A stretch of DNA of 64,000 bases from Flavobacterium sp. SLB02 (GCF_009664855.1 NZ_CP045928.1:6176518-6240517), one strand, 5' to 3'. Shown: positions 24,784 to 33,644, numbered from the stretch's first letter. A program made the numbers and translations. Notes: generated by a model from the letters alone, not told the origin.

Positions 24784-24894
24784 CTACAAGTTTTTGAAAA
24801 ACCTTGTAGGAGATAAAAATAGAATTCTATTTTGACTAGCCGTTGGTTTTAACCAACGGATTTATGAATTTGATGATTTCGGCTTTAGCCAAAT
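24784..24894. repeat. Cluster of three short palindromes
   Basis: CTACAAG (24784-24790)/CTTGTAG (24803-24809), CCGTTGGTTTTAACCAACGG (24840-24859, nine-bp stem) and TTTCGGCTTTAGCCAAA (24877-24893) follow one another. None is followed by a clear T-run. Together with the MITE-like element they fill the 388-bp gap 24526-24913. Confidence 0.55.
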
Positions 24895-24913
24895 ATTTTG
24901 ATGATTTTTATTT

Positions 24914-25696
24914 TTATGCGCTACCCGAAATATTCAGATCTGAATAATTGTGCTTCGTTAAATTTATTTTTAAACTTATATTACAATTTCCTCCATCATT
25001 CATTTGAATTAAAGAATATTTAAAACCTTTTTCATCACGTGGATCCTTGCAATAACTATTTATCAAAACTTCTTTTTCTTGGTTTTCGTTTATTATGACA
25101 ATACATTGATTTACATATTTGTCAAATTTTCTGAGTTTTGACGCATTATCAAAAAAACATTTTTTTAAAATTTGATCGATTTCAGCTAATTCCTTTTGGT
25201 TCAAATCTGAAGGTTTTATGGTGTTTGGTTTGTAATTAAAATAACTTTTATGAAATTCTTCTTCAAAAGAGAAAAAGGCATAATTATTATATTTTTCAAG
25301 ATTCAATTTGTTTTTTGTTTGAAGCAGGTTTTTTTGAATTTCAATTTTTAATGGGAAATCACCTCCAATAAATTCAATAAAATTATTTTTGATTACTGCT
25401 TTTTCGCTTCTATTATAACGAAATCTTGTTCGGCTGAAATAAATTGTATCATTTTTAGAATAGCAGAAATCATTAAATTTTTCTATTTTATCGTGATTCT
25501 CATCTTTTTCGATAATTGTAAAAACATAAGAGCTATCAGAGAAGAATTGAAATCTGATGCTTGCTTTTCCAATAAAATTATAGTTGTTAAGAGCTGATAG
25601 CTTTTCTGTTTTTTGTGTAGTTTTTTTTGTTTTATCTTCTTTACATTGTGTAAATAATCCTAAAACAACTAATGATAATATGATTTTTACTTTCAT
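24914..25696 (-). CDS. Predicted lipoprotein of unknown function
   Basis: The 260-residue protein has a signal peptide and lipobox LFTQC (Cys18), followed by a charged linker KEDKTKKTTQKTEK. The remainder is polar and beta-rich, with no domain I recognise. It would be anchored in the inner or outer membrane facing the periplasm. An esterase gene lies 17 bp upstream on the same strand, so they are probably co-transcribed. Codon use is slightly AT-richer than its neighbours. Confidence 0.75.
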   Translation of the reverse strand: MKVKIILSLVVLGLFTQCKEDKTKKTTQKTEKLSALNNYNFIGKASIRFQFFSDSSYVFTIIEKDENHDKIEKFNDFCYSKNDTIYFSRTRFRYNRSEKAVIKNNFIEFIGGDFPLKIEIQKNLLQTKNKLNLEKYNNYAFFSFEEEFHKSYFNYKPNTIKPSDLNQKELAEIDQILKKCFFDNASKLRKFDKYVNQCIVIINENQEKEVLINSYCKDPRDEKGFKYSLIQMNDGGNCNISLKINLTKHNYSDLNISGSA

Positions 25697-25713
25697 GAAA
25701 TTATTTTATTAAT

Positions 25714-26628
25714 TTACTCACAAAACAAATATTTTCCAGAATCCTTGCCCCTCTTCTCCGACGGGATAATAATATGTGATTCAAATCTTTTTCCTTTCAA
25801 AACATCATTTACAAAATCCAGAACATATTGTTGTCCCTGATGAAAAAGATAGCCTGAGAATTCATGTCCGCCGCCGCAAAACGTAATCAGTTCAATATCT
25901 TTATGGAGATCATTCATATGATTATAAACCGCATAAGAACCAAAAAGAATCAACCAGCCTGAAGCGTTTGTTGGGCAGGAACGATGTGAACCAGCTGCAT
26001 ATGGAACTGTATCATCATTATTTCCGTGTGCTAATAACATTGGAATCGCTTTTTCTTTTGTGATTAAATTGATGTCCTGAATAGCGCCCGAACCACCAAT
26101 GAAACCTTTGTATTTAAAGTTTTCAGGAAGATTGTTTTTATATAAATTCATGAGTTTATAATCCCAAAACGAGGCATGAAAACCAATTTCGGCACCGGCA
26201 CTAATTCCTGAAATGAATATTTTTGATGCATCAAGATTGTATTTGTTGGCATTTTCGATCAGGAATGATGTGGCTTGCCACATATCGCTTACACCAATTT
26301 GTATTGCTTTTATCTTTTCGGTCAAGGTTCCTTTACAGCCAAAATCCTTTCCTTTCATATATAAACTGTATGAAATGCTGGCAACTGCGTAACCGTTTTT
26401 TGCCATAAACATTCCAAAATCTTTTTCACTTGTACGTTCTCCGCCAGAAAATCCACCGCCAAAAGCAAAAATGATCAACGGAATTTTTTCGTTAGTTTTC
26501 TTTTTGGGTAAGTATAAATCCAGATCCAGTTTGATGGTATCATTCTGAAAATAAGTCATCGTTTTGATTTCCTGTGCCTGAAGATTGTTGATTATAAGTG
26601 CGATAAGAAGTAAAAGGATTTTTTTCAT
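25714..26628 (-). CDS. Secreted alpha/beta hydrolase (esterase/BD-FAE-like)
   Basis: The 304-residue protein has a signal peptide (about 1-18, ending LQAQ). The esterase motif FAFGGGFSGG (oxyanion-hole region, about 55-63) precedes nucleophile Ser143 (GISAG), the acid Asp in NDDTVP and His in GGGHEF. It probably hydrolyses an ester in the periplasm or outside the cell. The substrate is unknown; similar proteins act on acylated sugars or feruloyl-like esters. It lies upstream of a lipoprotein gene, same strand, with a short gap. Confidence 0.85.
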   Translation of the reverse strand: MKKILLLLIALIINNLQAQEIKTMTYFQNDTIKLDLDLYLPKKKTNEKIPLIIFAFGGGFSGGERTSEKDFGMFMAKNGYAVASISYSLYMKGKDFGCKGTLTEKIKAIQIGVSDMWQATSFLIENANKYNLDASKIFISGISAGAEIGFHASFWDYKLMNLYKNNLPENFKYKGFIGGSGAIQDINLITKEKAIPMLLAHGNNDDTVPYAAGSHRSCPTNASGWLILFGSYAVYNHMNDLHKDIELITFCGGGHEFSGYLFHQGQQYVLDFVNDVLKGKRFESHIIIPSEKRGKDSGKYLFCE

Positions 26629-26735
26629 AGTGTTGCGGTTTAATCTCGAAAAGTCGCAGTAGCAAAGTTTTTTAAGATTCTTGTTTTGTGATTTAGCGAG
26701 CCAATTTTTGTGTAATACTTTCTCAAATATAAAAG

Positions 26736-26860
26736 TTCGCCACGAATTTCACGAATTTTCCCTAATCTTTAACTTTATAAAATAGGATTACATGCAATAA
26801 TTCGTGAAATTAGATTTTGGATGATATTAATTCGTGTAAATTCGTGAAATTCGTGGCGAA
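26736..26860. mobile_element. MITE-like element with perfect 23-bp terminal inverted repeats
   Basis: The ends read TTCGCCACGAATTTCACG on the left and the exact inverse on the right (23 bp perfect). The interior is AT-rich and repeats the word AATTCGTG(A/T)AA. A shorter related copy is at 29506-29560. There is no gene inside. It lies between the esterase promoter region and the DUF493 gene. Confidence 0.65.
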
Positions 26861-26925
26861 AAATAAACAATTATTTTAGTCTGAAAAATCTAAAATCTAA
26901 AATCTGAAATCTGAAATCAAAAACG

Positions 26926-26933
26926 TATATTTG
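26926..26933 (+). promoter_or_regulatory. -7 box TATATTTG upstream of the DUF493 gene
   Basis: TATATTTG fits the Bacteroidota -7 consensus and lies 21 bp before the ATG at 26954. The preceding 45 bp are an iterated AAATCT(G/A)A tract. Confidence 0.6.
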
Positions 26934-26953
26934 CCTTCTATTTTAATGTGCAA

Positions 26954-27250
26954 ATGGAGAACGATAAAGAAAAAAACACAGCCGAATTTTACGAAAGATT
27001 AAAGGTAGAGTTAGATAACTCAAATACTTGGCCTGCAGAATATTTGTATAAATTTATAGTGCCTTCGGTTGACGATAATGTCGAGCGGGTTGAAAAAGCA
27101 TTTGATAGTATGGGCGCCGTTATTAAAACAACAAAATCTAAAACAGGTAAATTTACCAGTGTTTCTGTAGATGTTACAATGCATAGTGCTGATCAAGTGA
27201 TTAGCAAATACAAAGAAGTTTCTACTATAGAAGGTATAGTTTCATTATAA
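26954..27250 (+). CDS. DUF493 domain protein
   Basis: The protein has 98 residues from the ATG at 26954; a GTG at 26948 would add two residues, but ATG is preferred. The DUF493/YbeD-like core (YLYKFIVPS, then KTGKFTSVSVDVTMHSADQV) covers most of it. In E. coli YbeD has a ferredoxin-like fold and unknown function. It is followed at 3 bp by a DUF4290 gene and then murA, a set that recurs in Flavobacteria. The partners suggest a housekeeping role that is not established. Confidence 0.88.
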   Translation: MENDKEKNTAEFYERLKVELDNSNTWPAEYLYKFIVPSVDDNVERVEKAFDSMGAVIKTTKSKTGKFTSVSVDVTMHSADQVISKYKEVSTIEGIVSL

Positions 27251-27253
27251 ATT

Positions 27254-27973
27254 ATGGTCGAAAAATATAAAAAAGAAGTCGCGAATGACGTTGTTTTTAA
27301 TTTAGAATACAATTCTGAAAGACAGCGTTTACTTATTCCGGAATATGGTCGTCATTTGCAAAAATTGATCGATCAGGCAACTATTATTGAAGATGATGAA
27401 ACGCGCAATAAAGCCGCGAAATACATCATTCAGGTTATGGGAAGTCTGAATCCGCATTTGCGTGATGTACCGGATTTTCAGCATAAATTATGGGATCAGC
27501 TTTTTATCATGTCTGATTTTAAATTGAATGTAGAATCACCCTATCCAATTCCGTCAAGAGATGTGCTGCAGTTAAAACCGGATGTTTTACACTATCCGCA
27601 AAATTTTCCTAAATACAGATTTTACGGTAATAATATCAAATATATGATTGATGTTGCCAATAAATGGGAAGATGGAGAAATGAAAAATGCATTGGTTTTG
27701 GTCATTGCCAACCACATGAAAAAATCATACCTGAGCTGGAACAAAGACACAGTAAAAGATGATGTGATTTTCGAGCATTTATTTGAATTGTCAGGAGGAA
27801 AAATCAATTTATTACAAAGCACAGAAGAGCTTTTAAATACTACTGATTTATTGCGTACCAACAAACGCATGTCGAACAAAATCACGCCACCGGGACAACC
27901 AAAAATCCAAAGCAACAAAAACAATAAAGGTCCGGGAAAACCAAAACCTTTTCAGAAAAATAATCAAAAGTAA
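27254..27973 (+). CDS. DUF4290 domain protein
   Basis: The 239-residue protein has the DUF4290 domain across the first 190 residues (EYGRHLQKLIDQA, NPHLRDVPDFQHKLWDQLF, YPIPSR, YGNNIKYMID). A low-complexity basic tail rich in Asn, Lys, Pro and Gly ends it. The function is unknown. The family is confined largely to Bacteroidota and usually precedes murA, as here. It starts 3 bp after the DUF493 stop, so the two genes share a message. The basic tail could bind nucleic acid or the membrane surface. Confidence 0.9.
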   Translation: MVEKYKKEVANDVVFNLEYNSERQRLLIPEYGRHLQKLIDQATIIEDDETRNKAAKYIIQVMGSLNPHLRDVPDFQHKLWDQLFIMSDFKLNVESPYPIPSRDVLQLKPDVLHYPQNFPKYRFYGNNIKYMIDVANKWEDGEMKNALVLVIANHMKKSYLSWNKDTVKDDVIFEHLFELSGGKINLLQSTEELLNTTDLLRTNKRMSNKITPPGQPKIQSNKNNKGPGKPKPFQKNNQK

Positions 27974-27985
27974 AAAAAGGTACTA

Positions 27986-28003
27986 TCCCGATAGCTATCG
28001 GGA
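27986..28003. repeat. Palindrome TCCCGATAGCTATCGGGA
   Basis: A perfect 18-bp palindrome between DUF4290 and murA. Identical sequence occurs at 13179-13196, and a one-mismatch copy at 13236-13253. No T-run follows, so it is probably not a terminator. Confidence 0.7.
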
Positions 28004-28175
28004 TTAAGATGCTAAGTTGCTAATTTTTTTAGCTCAGGATCTTAGAATATCAGTAACTCAAAGCCCTAAAAAACAAAAACAAAAATAAAAAGTTGCTAAG
28101 CAGCTAAATTACTGAGTTTTTTTACAAAGAGAAAAACTTAGAATCTTAGAACCTTAGTAACTCAGAAACTCTAAA
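28004..28175. repeat. Iterated-word region (CTTAGAATCTTAG type) before murA
   Basis: The tract is built from the words GCTAAGTTGCTAA, ATCTTAGAAT and CTTAGTAACTCAG. The segments at 28039-28062 and 28137-28165 are partial direct repeats. The same words recur, inverted, at 48417-48711. No gene is seen, and the murA RBS region lies in the tract's right end. Confidence 0.55.
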
Positions 28176-28183
28176 AAAAGAAT

Positions 28184-29497
28184 ATGGGAATTTTTAAAAT
28201 CGAAGGAGGAACTCCTTTAAAAGGAGAAATCACTCCGCAAGGAGCAAAAAATGAGGCATTACAAATTTTATGTGCCGTGCTTCTAACGGGGGATAAAGTA
28301 AAAATTAATAATATTCCCGATATTATTGACATCAATAAATTAATCACCTTGTTGGGTAATTTAGGAGTTAAAATTCAACGCAATGAACCGGGTTCGATTA
28401 CGTTTCAGGCTGATGAAGTTAATGTTGGATATTTAGAAACCGAAGCTTTCAAAAAAGAAGGAGGAGCGCTTCGTGGTTCTATTATGATTGTTGGACCGCT
28501 TTTGGCACGTTTCGGAAAAGGATATATTCCTAAACCGGGAGGAGATAAAATTGGCCGTCGCAGATTAGATACGCACTTTGAAGGTTTTATTAACCTTGGA
28601 GCAAAATTCAGATACAACAGAGAAGATCACTTTTACGGAGTAGAATCTCCAAAAGAAGGACTTAAAGGAACAGATATGTTGCTTGATGAAGCATCAGTAA
28701 CAGGAACAGCAAATATCGTTATGGCTGCTGTTTTGGCAAAAGGAACAACCACAGTTTACAACGCAGCTTGTGAGCCTTACTTACAGCAATTGTGTAAAAT
28801 GTTGAACTCAATGGGAGCTAACATTACAGGTGTAGGATCTAACTTATTGACTATCGAAGGTGTTGAAAGCCTTGGAGGATGTGAGCACACAATCTTGCCT
28901 GATATGATCGAAATTGGTTCCTGGATTGGTCTTGCGGCTATGACAAAAAGTGAAATCACGATCAAAAATGTAAGCTGGGAGAATTTAGGTTTGATTCCTA
29001 ATACTTTCAGAAAACTAGGAATTACAATCGAAAAACGCGGAGATGATATTTACATTCCTGCTCACAAAGACGGGTATGAAGTAAAAACCGATATCGATGG
29101 TTCTATTTTAACAATTGCCGATGCACCATGGCCAGGATTTACACCTGACTTGTTGAGTATCGTTTTGGTTGTGGCTACACAAGCAAAAGGCGATGTTTTA
29201 ATTCACCAGAAAATGTTCGAAAGCCGTTTGTTTTTCGTGGATAAATTAATCGATATGGGAGCAAAAATTATGTTATGTGATCCGCACAGAGCGGTGGTTA
29301 TGGGGCATAATTTCGAATCTCAGCTAAAAGCAACAACAATGTCATCTCCTGATATTCGTGCGGGGATTTCATTATTAATTGCAGCTTTATCGGCAAAAGG
29401 AACAAGCACAATTCAAAATATCGAACAAATCGATCGTGGATACGAGCGTATCGACGAGCGTTTAAGAGCAATTGGAGCTAAAATCGTGAGAGCGTAA
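28184..29497 (+). CDS. murA: UDP-N-acetylglucosamine 1-carboxyvinyltransferase (Asp-type active site)
   Basis: The 437-residue EPSP-synthase-like protein has Lys22-Asn23 (GAKNEA), LRGSIMIVGPLLARFG and many repeats of the inside-out barrel. It makes the first committed step of peptidoglycan synthesis from UDP-GlcNAc and PEP. The loop residue that is Cys115 in E. coli, the fosfomycin target, is Asp121 here (PGGDKIGRR; codon GAT at 28544-28546). Cys-to-Asp MurA proteins are active and intrinsically fosfomycin-insensitive in other bacteria. It follows DUF493-DUF4290 and precedes a CDF transporter. Confidence 0.95.
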   Translation: MGIFKIEGGTPLKGEITPQGAKNEALQILCAVLLTGDKVKINNIPDIIDINKLITLLGNLGVKIQRNEPGSITFQADEVNVGYLETEAFKKEGGALRGSIMIVGPLLARFGKGYIPKPGGDKIGRRRLDTHFEGFINLGAKFRYNREDHFYGVESPKEGLKGTDMLLDEASVTGTANIVMAAVLAKGTTTVYNAACEPYLQQLCKMLNSMGANITGVGSNLLTIEGVESLGGCEHTILPDMIEIGSWIGLAAMTKSEITIKNVSWENLGLIPNTFRKLGITIEKRGDDIYIPAHKDGYEVKTDIDGSILTIADAPWPGFTPDLLSIVLVVATQAKGDVLIHQKMFESRLFFVDKLIDMGAKIMLCDPHRAVVMGHNFESQLKATTMSSPDIRAGISLLIAALSAKGTSTIQNIEQIDRGYERIDERLRAIGAKIVRA

Positions 29498-29505
29498 TAA
29501 GAGTT

Positions 29506-29560
29506 AGCCACGAATTACACGAATTACACTAATTTTTAATTTTTGAAATTCAATGGCGAA
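29506..29560. repeat. Short copy of the GCCACGAATT inverted-repeat family
   Basis: AGCCACGAATTACACGAATT on the left is matched loosely by GAAATTCAATGGCGAA on the right. This is about 55 bp and lies between murA and the CDF gene. It is a deleted relative of 26736-26860. Confidence 0.5.
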
Positions 29561-29574
29561 AAAAATAGTCTCAA

Positions 29575-30450
29575 ATGACAGATGAACAAAAAGCTGTAAA
29601 AGCTACTATATTTAGTATAGTTGGAAACACCTGCTTAGCCTTGGTAAAAGGCCTGGCAGGTTTTTTTGGCAATTCTTATGCCTTAATTGCAGATGCGATC
29701 GAGTCTACTGCCGATATATTTTCGTCTTGTCTGGTGTTATTCGGAATCAAATATTCCAATAAACCTGCAGACGAAAACCATCCTTATGGTCACGGTAGGG
29801 CAGAACCTTTAATAACCTTTTTGGTTGTTGGTTTTTTAATCACCTCGGCAACCATTATTGGGTACGAAAGTATTGCCAATATCCAGACTCCACACGGATT
29901 ACCAAAATCATGGACATTGTATGTTCTGGGTGTAATTATTGTCTGGAAAGAATATTCATATCGTTTGGTAATGAAGCGTAGCAAAGAAACCAATAGCTCT
30001 TCGTTAGCCGCCGACGCATGGCACCATCGTAGTGATGCTATTACATCAGTAGCAGCGTTTATTGGTATTTCGATTGCGCTAATTATGGGAAAAGGGTATG
30101 AATCAGCAGATGATTGGGCGGCGCTTTTTGCTGCTTTTTTTATCTTATATAACAGCTATAAAATTTTCAGACCTGCGCTTGGGGAAATTATGGATGAAAA
30201 TCTGAACGATGATTTAGTCGAAGAAATCAGAATCGAATCCCTAAAAGTGGTCGGTATCCTTGGAACCGAAAAATGTTTCATCCGTAAAGCCGGAATGAAA
30301 TATCATGTCGATCTTCATGCTATTGTATCGGCAAAAATTTCGGTAAAAGAAGGCCACGATTTATCACATAAACTACAAGATACCCTAAAAGAAAGAATTC
30401 CTGAATTGGGTAATGTCCTGATTCATATCGAACCGGATGATTATCATTAA
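29575..30450 (+). CDS. Cation diffusion facilitator (CDF) transporter
   Basis: The 291-residue protein has six predicted helices and a C-terminal cytoplasmic domain (about 205-290). The metal-site motifs are ALIADAIESTADIFSS (Asp40, Asp47) in the second helix and AWHHRSDAITS in the fifth. It exports a divalent metal (Zn, Fe, Mn, Co or Ni) from the cytoplasm in exchange for protons. The helix-2 His of the Zn-specific members is Glu or Ser here, so specificity is uncertain. It lies 77 bp after murA. Confidence 0.9.
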   Translation: MTDEQKAVKATIFSIVGNTCLALVKGLAGFFGNSYALIADAIESTADIFSSCLVLFGIKYSNKPADENHPYGHGRAEPLITFLVVGFLITSATIIGYESIANIQTPHGLPKSWTLYVLGVIIVWKEYSYRLVMKRSKETNSSSLAADAWHHRSDAITSVAAFIGISIALIMGKGYESADDWAALFAAFFILYNSYKIFRPALGEIMDENLNDDLVEEIRIESLKVVGILGTEKCFIRKAGMKYHVDLHAIVSAKISVKEGHDLSHKLQDTLKERIPELGNVLIHIEPDDYH

Positions 30451-30452
30451 AA

Positions 30453-30506
30453 AAAGGTTCAAAGTGGCAAAGGTTCAAAGTGGCAAAGGTTCAGAGGGAC
30501 AAAGGT
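30453..30506 (+). repeat. 16-bp tandem repeat (3.3 copies) forming an inverted pair
   Basis: AAAGGTTCAAAGTGGC repeats twice exactly and a third time with changes. A mirror-image relative lies at 30632-30666. A terminator for the CDF gene (30541-30583) sits between the two arms. Confidence 0.65.
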
Positions 30507-30540
30507 TTTGTTTTAACTTTAGAAAGATTGAAATATAAAA

Positions 30541-30583
30541 AAAATCCGTTTATTCTTTTTCAAGGGTAAACGGATTTTTTTTT
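30541..30583 (+). terminator. Terminator of the CDF gene
   Basis: AAAATCCGTTTA (30541-30552) pairs with TAAACGGATTTT (30567-30578), followed by a T-run. Confidence 0.85.
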
Positions 30584-30631
30584 ATAATAGCTTGTTATTT
30601 TGGGTGAAGTCCAGAATTTCTCAAAGCATAT

Positions 30632-30666
30632 ACCTTTGTAACTCTGAACTTTTGATCCTTTGTGCC
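30632..30666 (-). repeat. Inverted partner of the 16-bp tandem repeat
   Basis: Read on the minus strand it starts GGCACAAAGGATCAAAAG and continues TTCAGAGTTACAAAGG, the same words as 30453-30506. It is directly upstream of the stop of the DUF5686 gene. Confidence 0.55.
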
Positions 30667-30670
30667 TAGA

Positions 30671-33160
30671 TTAGTCTAACACATTTAGAATCTTCAGCCC
30701 AAACACAACACCATTTTGCTGAATGCCGCCTTGATAAGAATGAACATAATCTACTCTGAACAATTTAAATTTTCCGAATCCTAAATTGTCTAAACCAGCC
30801 GTAAATTCTGTGTAAGGCTTTCTGTTCGGAATTGCCAAAGAATGAAACCCAAGATTCATGGTAGATTTTAAAAGATTCAATAACGGGATTTTATTCATAA
30901 TAAATCCCTTGTCGTTGTGTTCCAAATGCATTTCGAAATAACTGTCATTGGTGCTATTGGCATAATAGGGCATTAAATTAAAAACATTCAAATAACGTTC
31001 GCTTGTTCCTATATGAGTCTGGTTTCCGTTAAAATGTCTGTAATCGATAAATGAAATATTTTCGGCATTAAAGAATTTTCCTGCTCTTAAATTCATTCCC
31101 AGAGTTCCTTTATTGCCTAATGATAAATCATAAACAACAGAAGCGCCAATGCGTTCAAATTCGTATTTTTTCTCGCTGGCAGCAAATGCTTTTTCGAAAG
31201 CTAAAAAAACCGTTGGATATTTATCATTTTTAATATTATATCTGCCGTCAGGTCTTGAAATGTATTTGTTGCCAAAGTTAATTCGGGTACTTATTGCAGC
31301 TTTAAATAAGTGATGAGGATCAAAAGCCGGCGTTGTAAAATCATTTGGTGCCAACGGATTATTAGAAGAATAGATGTCATCTTTTTTAAAGAAAGAATAA
31401 TCAGTGGTATTAAAGAGAGGTTTTCGTTGCTCGTAACCCGCTTTTCCAAATAAATTTACGCCATTTAGGATGTTTTGTGAATAGCCAATCTGGGCATATT
31501 CCAGATTATACAATTTCATGTAATTATCCTTAAAAAACAAAGAACTTACAGAATTGACCAGCTTACTTATAGGTTCGAAACTATTAAATTGAGCTACTTT
31601 TGTTCCTCCTGATATATTAATCGTTGCGAAATTTATATTGTTGAATTTATGCGTAAAATCTCCGGTAATTCTAAAACGCTCATCTGAAAAACCATAATTA
31701 AAAGTCGTGCTTATAGAAGTGCTTTTACCTTCGTCTTCATTCCATTTTTTAAACGAGAAACCAGAATCTAAATTAAATCCCTGAACGGTATTAAAACTTA
31801 AAGAAGCGATGTTTAATAATCCTTTGTAATCAAACGAATATTTTTTGAAAGTGTTTTTATAATCATAACCCATTAAAATATCGGTGACTTTAAACTTATT
31901 GTTTTTTGTGTCTACCGAATCTATGTATTTTTGAGATTTTCTAATGGTCTGCAAACTGTCTTTTTTAGTATAATCAGTGCTTTCTTCAATTGTTAGCGGA
32001 ATTGGTCTGATCTGATTCCAGAAAGCGTCATCTTTTTTGTTGGCATTGGCTTCAAAAGCAACAATTTCATTTCCAAAAGTTTTCTTTTCAAAAGAAGCTG
32101 GAAACTCATAATTAGAATATACATAATTAAATTTCCCCGAGAATTTTACGCCAAAGATACCAGCATTAAAATCGAGTGTTTGAGCATTTTTTGTCCAGAT
32201 TTTATTTTTTGTATTGTAACTAAAGCTTTGTTTTAGAGTCATGACTTCAGTAAATTCATTCTTCATTCGATACCCTTTTATATCTAAATCAAGGGCGTAA
32301 ATGGCAAAACTATCGTCGACAATATAAATATACCCTTCAAAAACAGGTTCTTTATCGCGTTTTGGTATGACTTTAATTTTATAAACCTGTTGGTTGTTAT
32401 CATCATAAAATGTTCCTTCGAGCTTGTATTTGTAATAGCTGAAAGCATTATCAGCAATAGGAGAGATGAGCTTAACATCAAAGTCAAGCGTGTTATCATA
32501 AAAATCATAAGTCGATAACGAAGCGGTGTTATAGCTATATCCTTTATTGTTTCCGGAAATTTTCGAAGCGACAATTTTCTCCTTTAATTTGTCAGGTTTT
32601 TCAAAAGTAATTTTAGAAATAGTTTCAGATAAATACAAAATTCCGGTTCCTGTAGAATCCAGATTGGATGCCATATCCTGACCAAGATCTACTTTTTTAC
32701 CCAGAATTTTTTTAGGTAAATCCTTAACTTTAAACATTCCTTTCGAATAAAAATCGGCAGTATATCTTCCGGTTTTGTCTGAGTTGTCTTTTTTTTCTGC
32801 TATAGCATTCCTTATAATAGCATCAGCAGGATTTTTTTTAGGATCAATTACAACTTCGTTTAGAGCAAAGCTTTCTTCAGCCATTTTTACATCCAAAACT
32901 ATTGTTTTTGAATCTCCCGAAACAGATATCTTTTGAGTTTTGAAACCCAGATATTGAAAAACGATTTTGTTTTTACCAACTTCTTTTATGTTAAGCTGGT
33001 ATTTTCCTTGTTCGTTTGACGTGGTTCCGCTATAAGTGTTTTCTTCAAATACAGAAACAAAAGGCAGCGGGTTTCCTTTTTCGTCGGTTATAGTTCCCTT
33101 TATTTGGGCAAAATTGGAGATTGAAAAAAATAAAAAGGCAAGTAAAGTATAGTTTTTCAT
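30671..33160 (-). CDS. DUF5686 / carboxypeptidase-like regulatory domain outer-membrane protein
   Basis: The 829-residue protein has a signal peptide (about 1-18, ending NFAQ) and a CarboxypepD_reg-like beta domain (about 20-105, GTITDEKGNPLPFVSVFEE). A long DUF5686 region of beta-strands follows, ending in a barrel-like C-terminus. Such proteins sit in the outer membrane of Bacteroidota; their function is unknown. The gene stands alone on the minus strand, with the CDF gene convergent and aroQ 70 bp upstream. Length is standard for the family. Confidence 0.88.
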   Translation of the reverse strand: MKNYTLLAFLFFSISNFAQIKGTITDEKGNPLPFVSVFEENTYSGTTSNEQGKYQLNIKEVGKNKIVFQYLGFKTQKISVSGDSKTIVLDVKMAEESFALNEVVIDPKKNPADAIIRNAIAEKKDNSDKTGRYTADFYSKGMFKVKDLPKKILGKKVDLGQDMASNLDSTGTGILYLSETISKITFEKPDKLKEKIVASKISGNNKGYSYNTASLSTYDFYDNTLDFDVKLISPIADNAFSYYKYKLEGTFYDDNNQQVYKIKVIPKRDKEPVFEGYIYIVDDSFAIYALDLDIKGYRMKNEFTEVMTLKQSFSYNTKNKIWTKNAQTLDFNAGIFGVKFSGKFNYVYSNYEFPASFEKKTFGNEIVAFEANANKKDDAFWNQIRPIPLTIEESTDYTKKDSLQTIRKSQKYIDSVDTKNNKFKVTDILMGYDYKNTFKKYSFDYKGLLNIASLSFNTVQGFNLDSGFSFKKWNEDEGKSTSISTTFNYGFSDERFRITGDFTHKFNNINFATINISGGTKVAQFNSFEPISKLVNSVSSLFFKDNYMKLYNLEYAQIGYSQNILNGVNLFGKAGYEQRKPLFNTTDYSFFKKDDIYSSNNPLAPNDFTTPAFDPHHLFKAAISTRINFGNKYISRPDGRYNIKNDKYPTVFLAFEKAFAASEKKYEFERIGASVVYDLSLGNKGTLGMNLRAGKFFNAENISFIDYRHFNGNQTHIGTSERYLNVFNLMPYYANSTNDSYFEMHLEHNDKGFIMNKIPLLNLLKSTMNLGFHSLAIPNRKPYTEFTAGLDNLGFGKFKLFRVDYVHSYQGGIQQNGVVFGLKILNVLD

Positions 33161-33230
33161 GAAAGTGGTATATCTAACAAAAATAGAATAAGTTAAAAAT
33201 GAGCTTATTAAAAAATTGTTAAATAAAGAC

Positions 33231-33644
33231 TTACAAGAAAGATTGAATGGCGAGATTATAACTTTTTAGTCCAAAGCCTAAAATTACTCCTTTTGCATTG
33301 CCGGATAAATACGATTGGTGCCTGAAACTTTCACGGGCGTAAGTATTCGAAATATGCACTTCGATTACGGGTGTTGTTACTGCTTTAATGGCATCTCCCA
33401 AACCTATTGAGGTGTGTGTATAAGCGCCGGCATTCAAAATAATTCCGTCATAAGTAAAACCGAATTCCTGAATTTTTCCAATCAGTTCGCCTTCGATATT
33501 ACTTTGATAATACGACAGCTCGATATTGGGATACGTTTTTTGCAACGTTTCAAAATAATCTTCAAAGGTTTGACTTCCGTAAACTTCGGGTTCTCTTTTT
33601 CCTAAAAGATTCAAATTGGGTCCGTTGATTATAGCGATTTTCAT
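33231..33644 (-). CDS. aroQ: Type II 3-dehydroquinate dehydratase
   Basis: The 137-residue dodecameric-type enzyme of the shikimate pathway has NGPNLNLLGKREPEVYG at the start (catalytic Arg and Tyr), NAGAYTHTS (substrate binding), EVHISN (catalytic His) and the C-terminal GVILGFG. It dehydrates 3-dehydroquinate to 3-dehydroshikimate in the cytoplasm. In many Flavobacteria aroQ is close to xerD. Here five barrel genes lie between aroQ and xerD. Confidence 0.96.
   Translation of the reverse strand: MKIAIINGPNLNLLGKREPEVYGSQTFEDYFETLQKTYPNIELSYYQSNIEGELIGKIQEFGFTYDGIILNAGAYTHTSIGLGDAIKAVTTPVIEVHISNTYARESFRHQSYLSGNAKGVILGFGLKSYNLAIQSFL

Noticed and set aside
28004..28175. A CRISPR-like array before murA
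   Set aside because: The words are short, irregularly spaced and partly inverted. There are no equal-length spacers and no cas gene.
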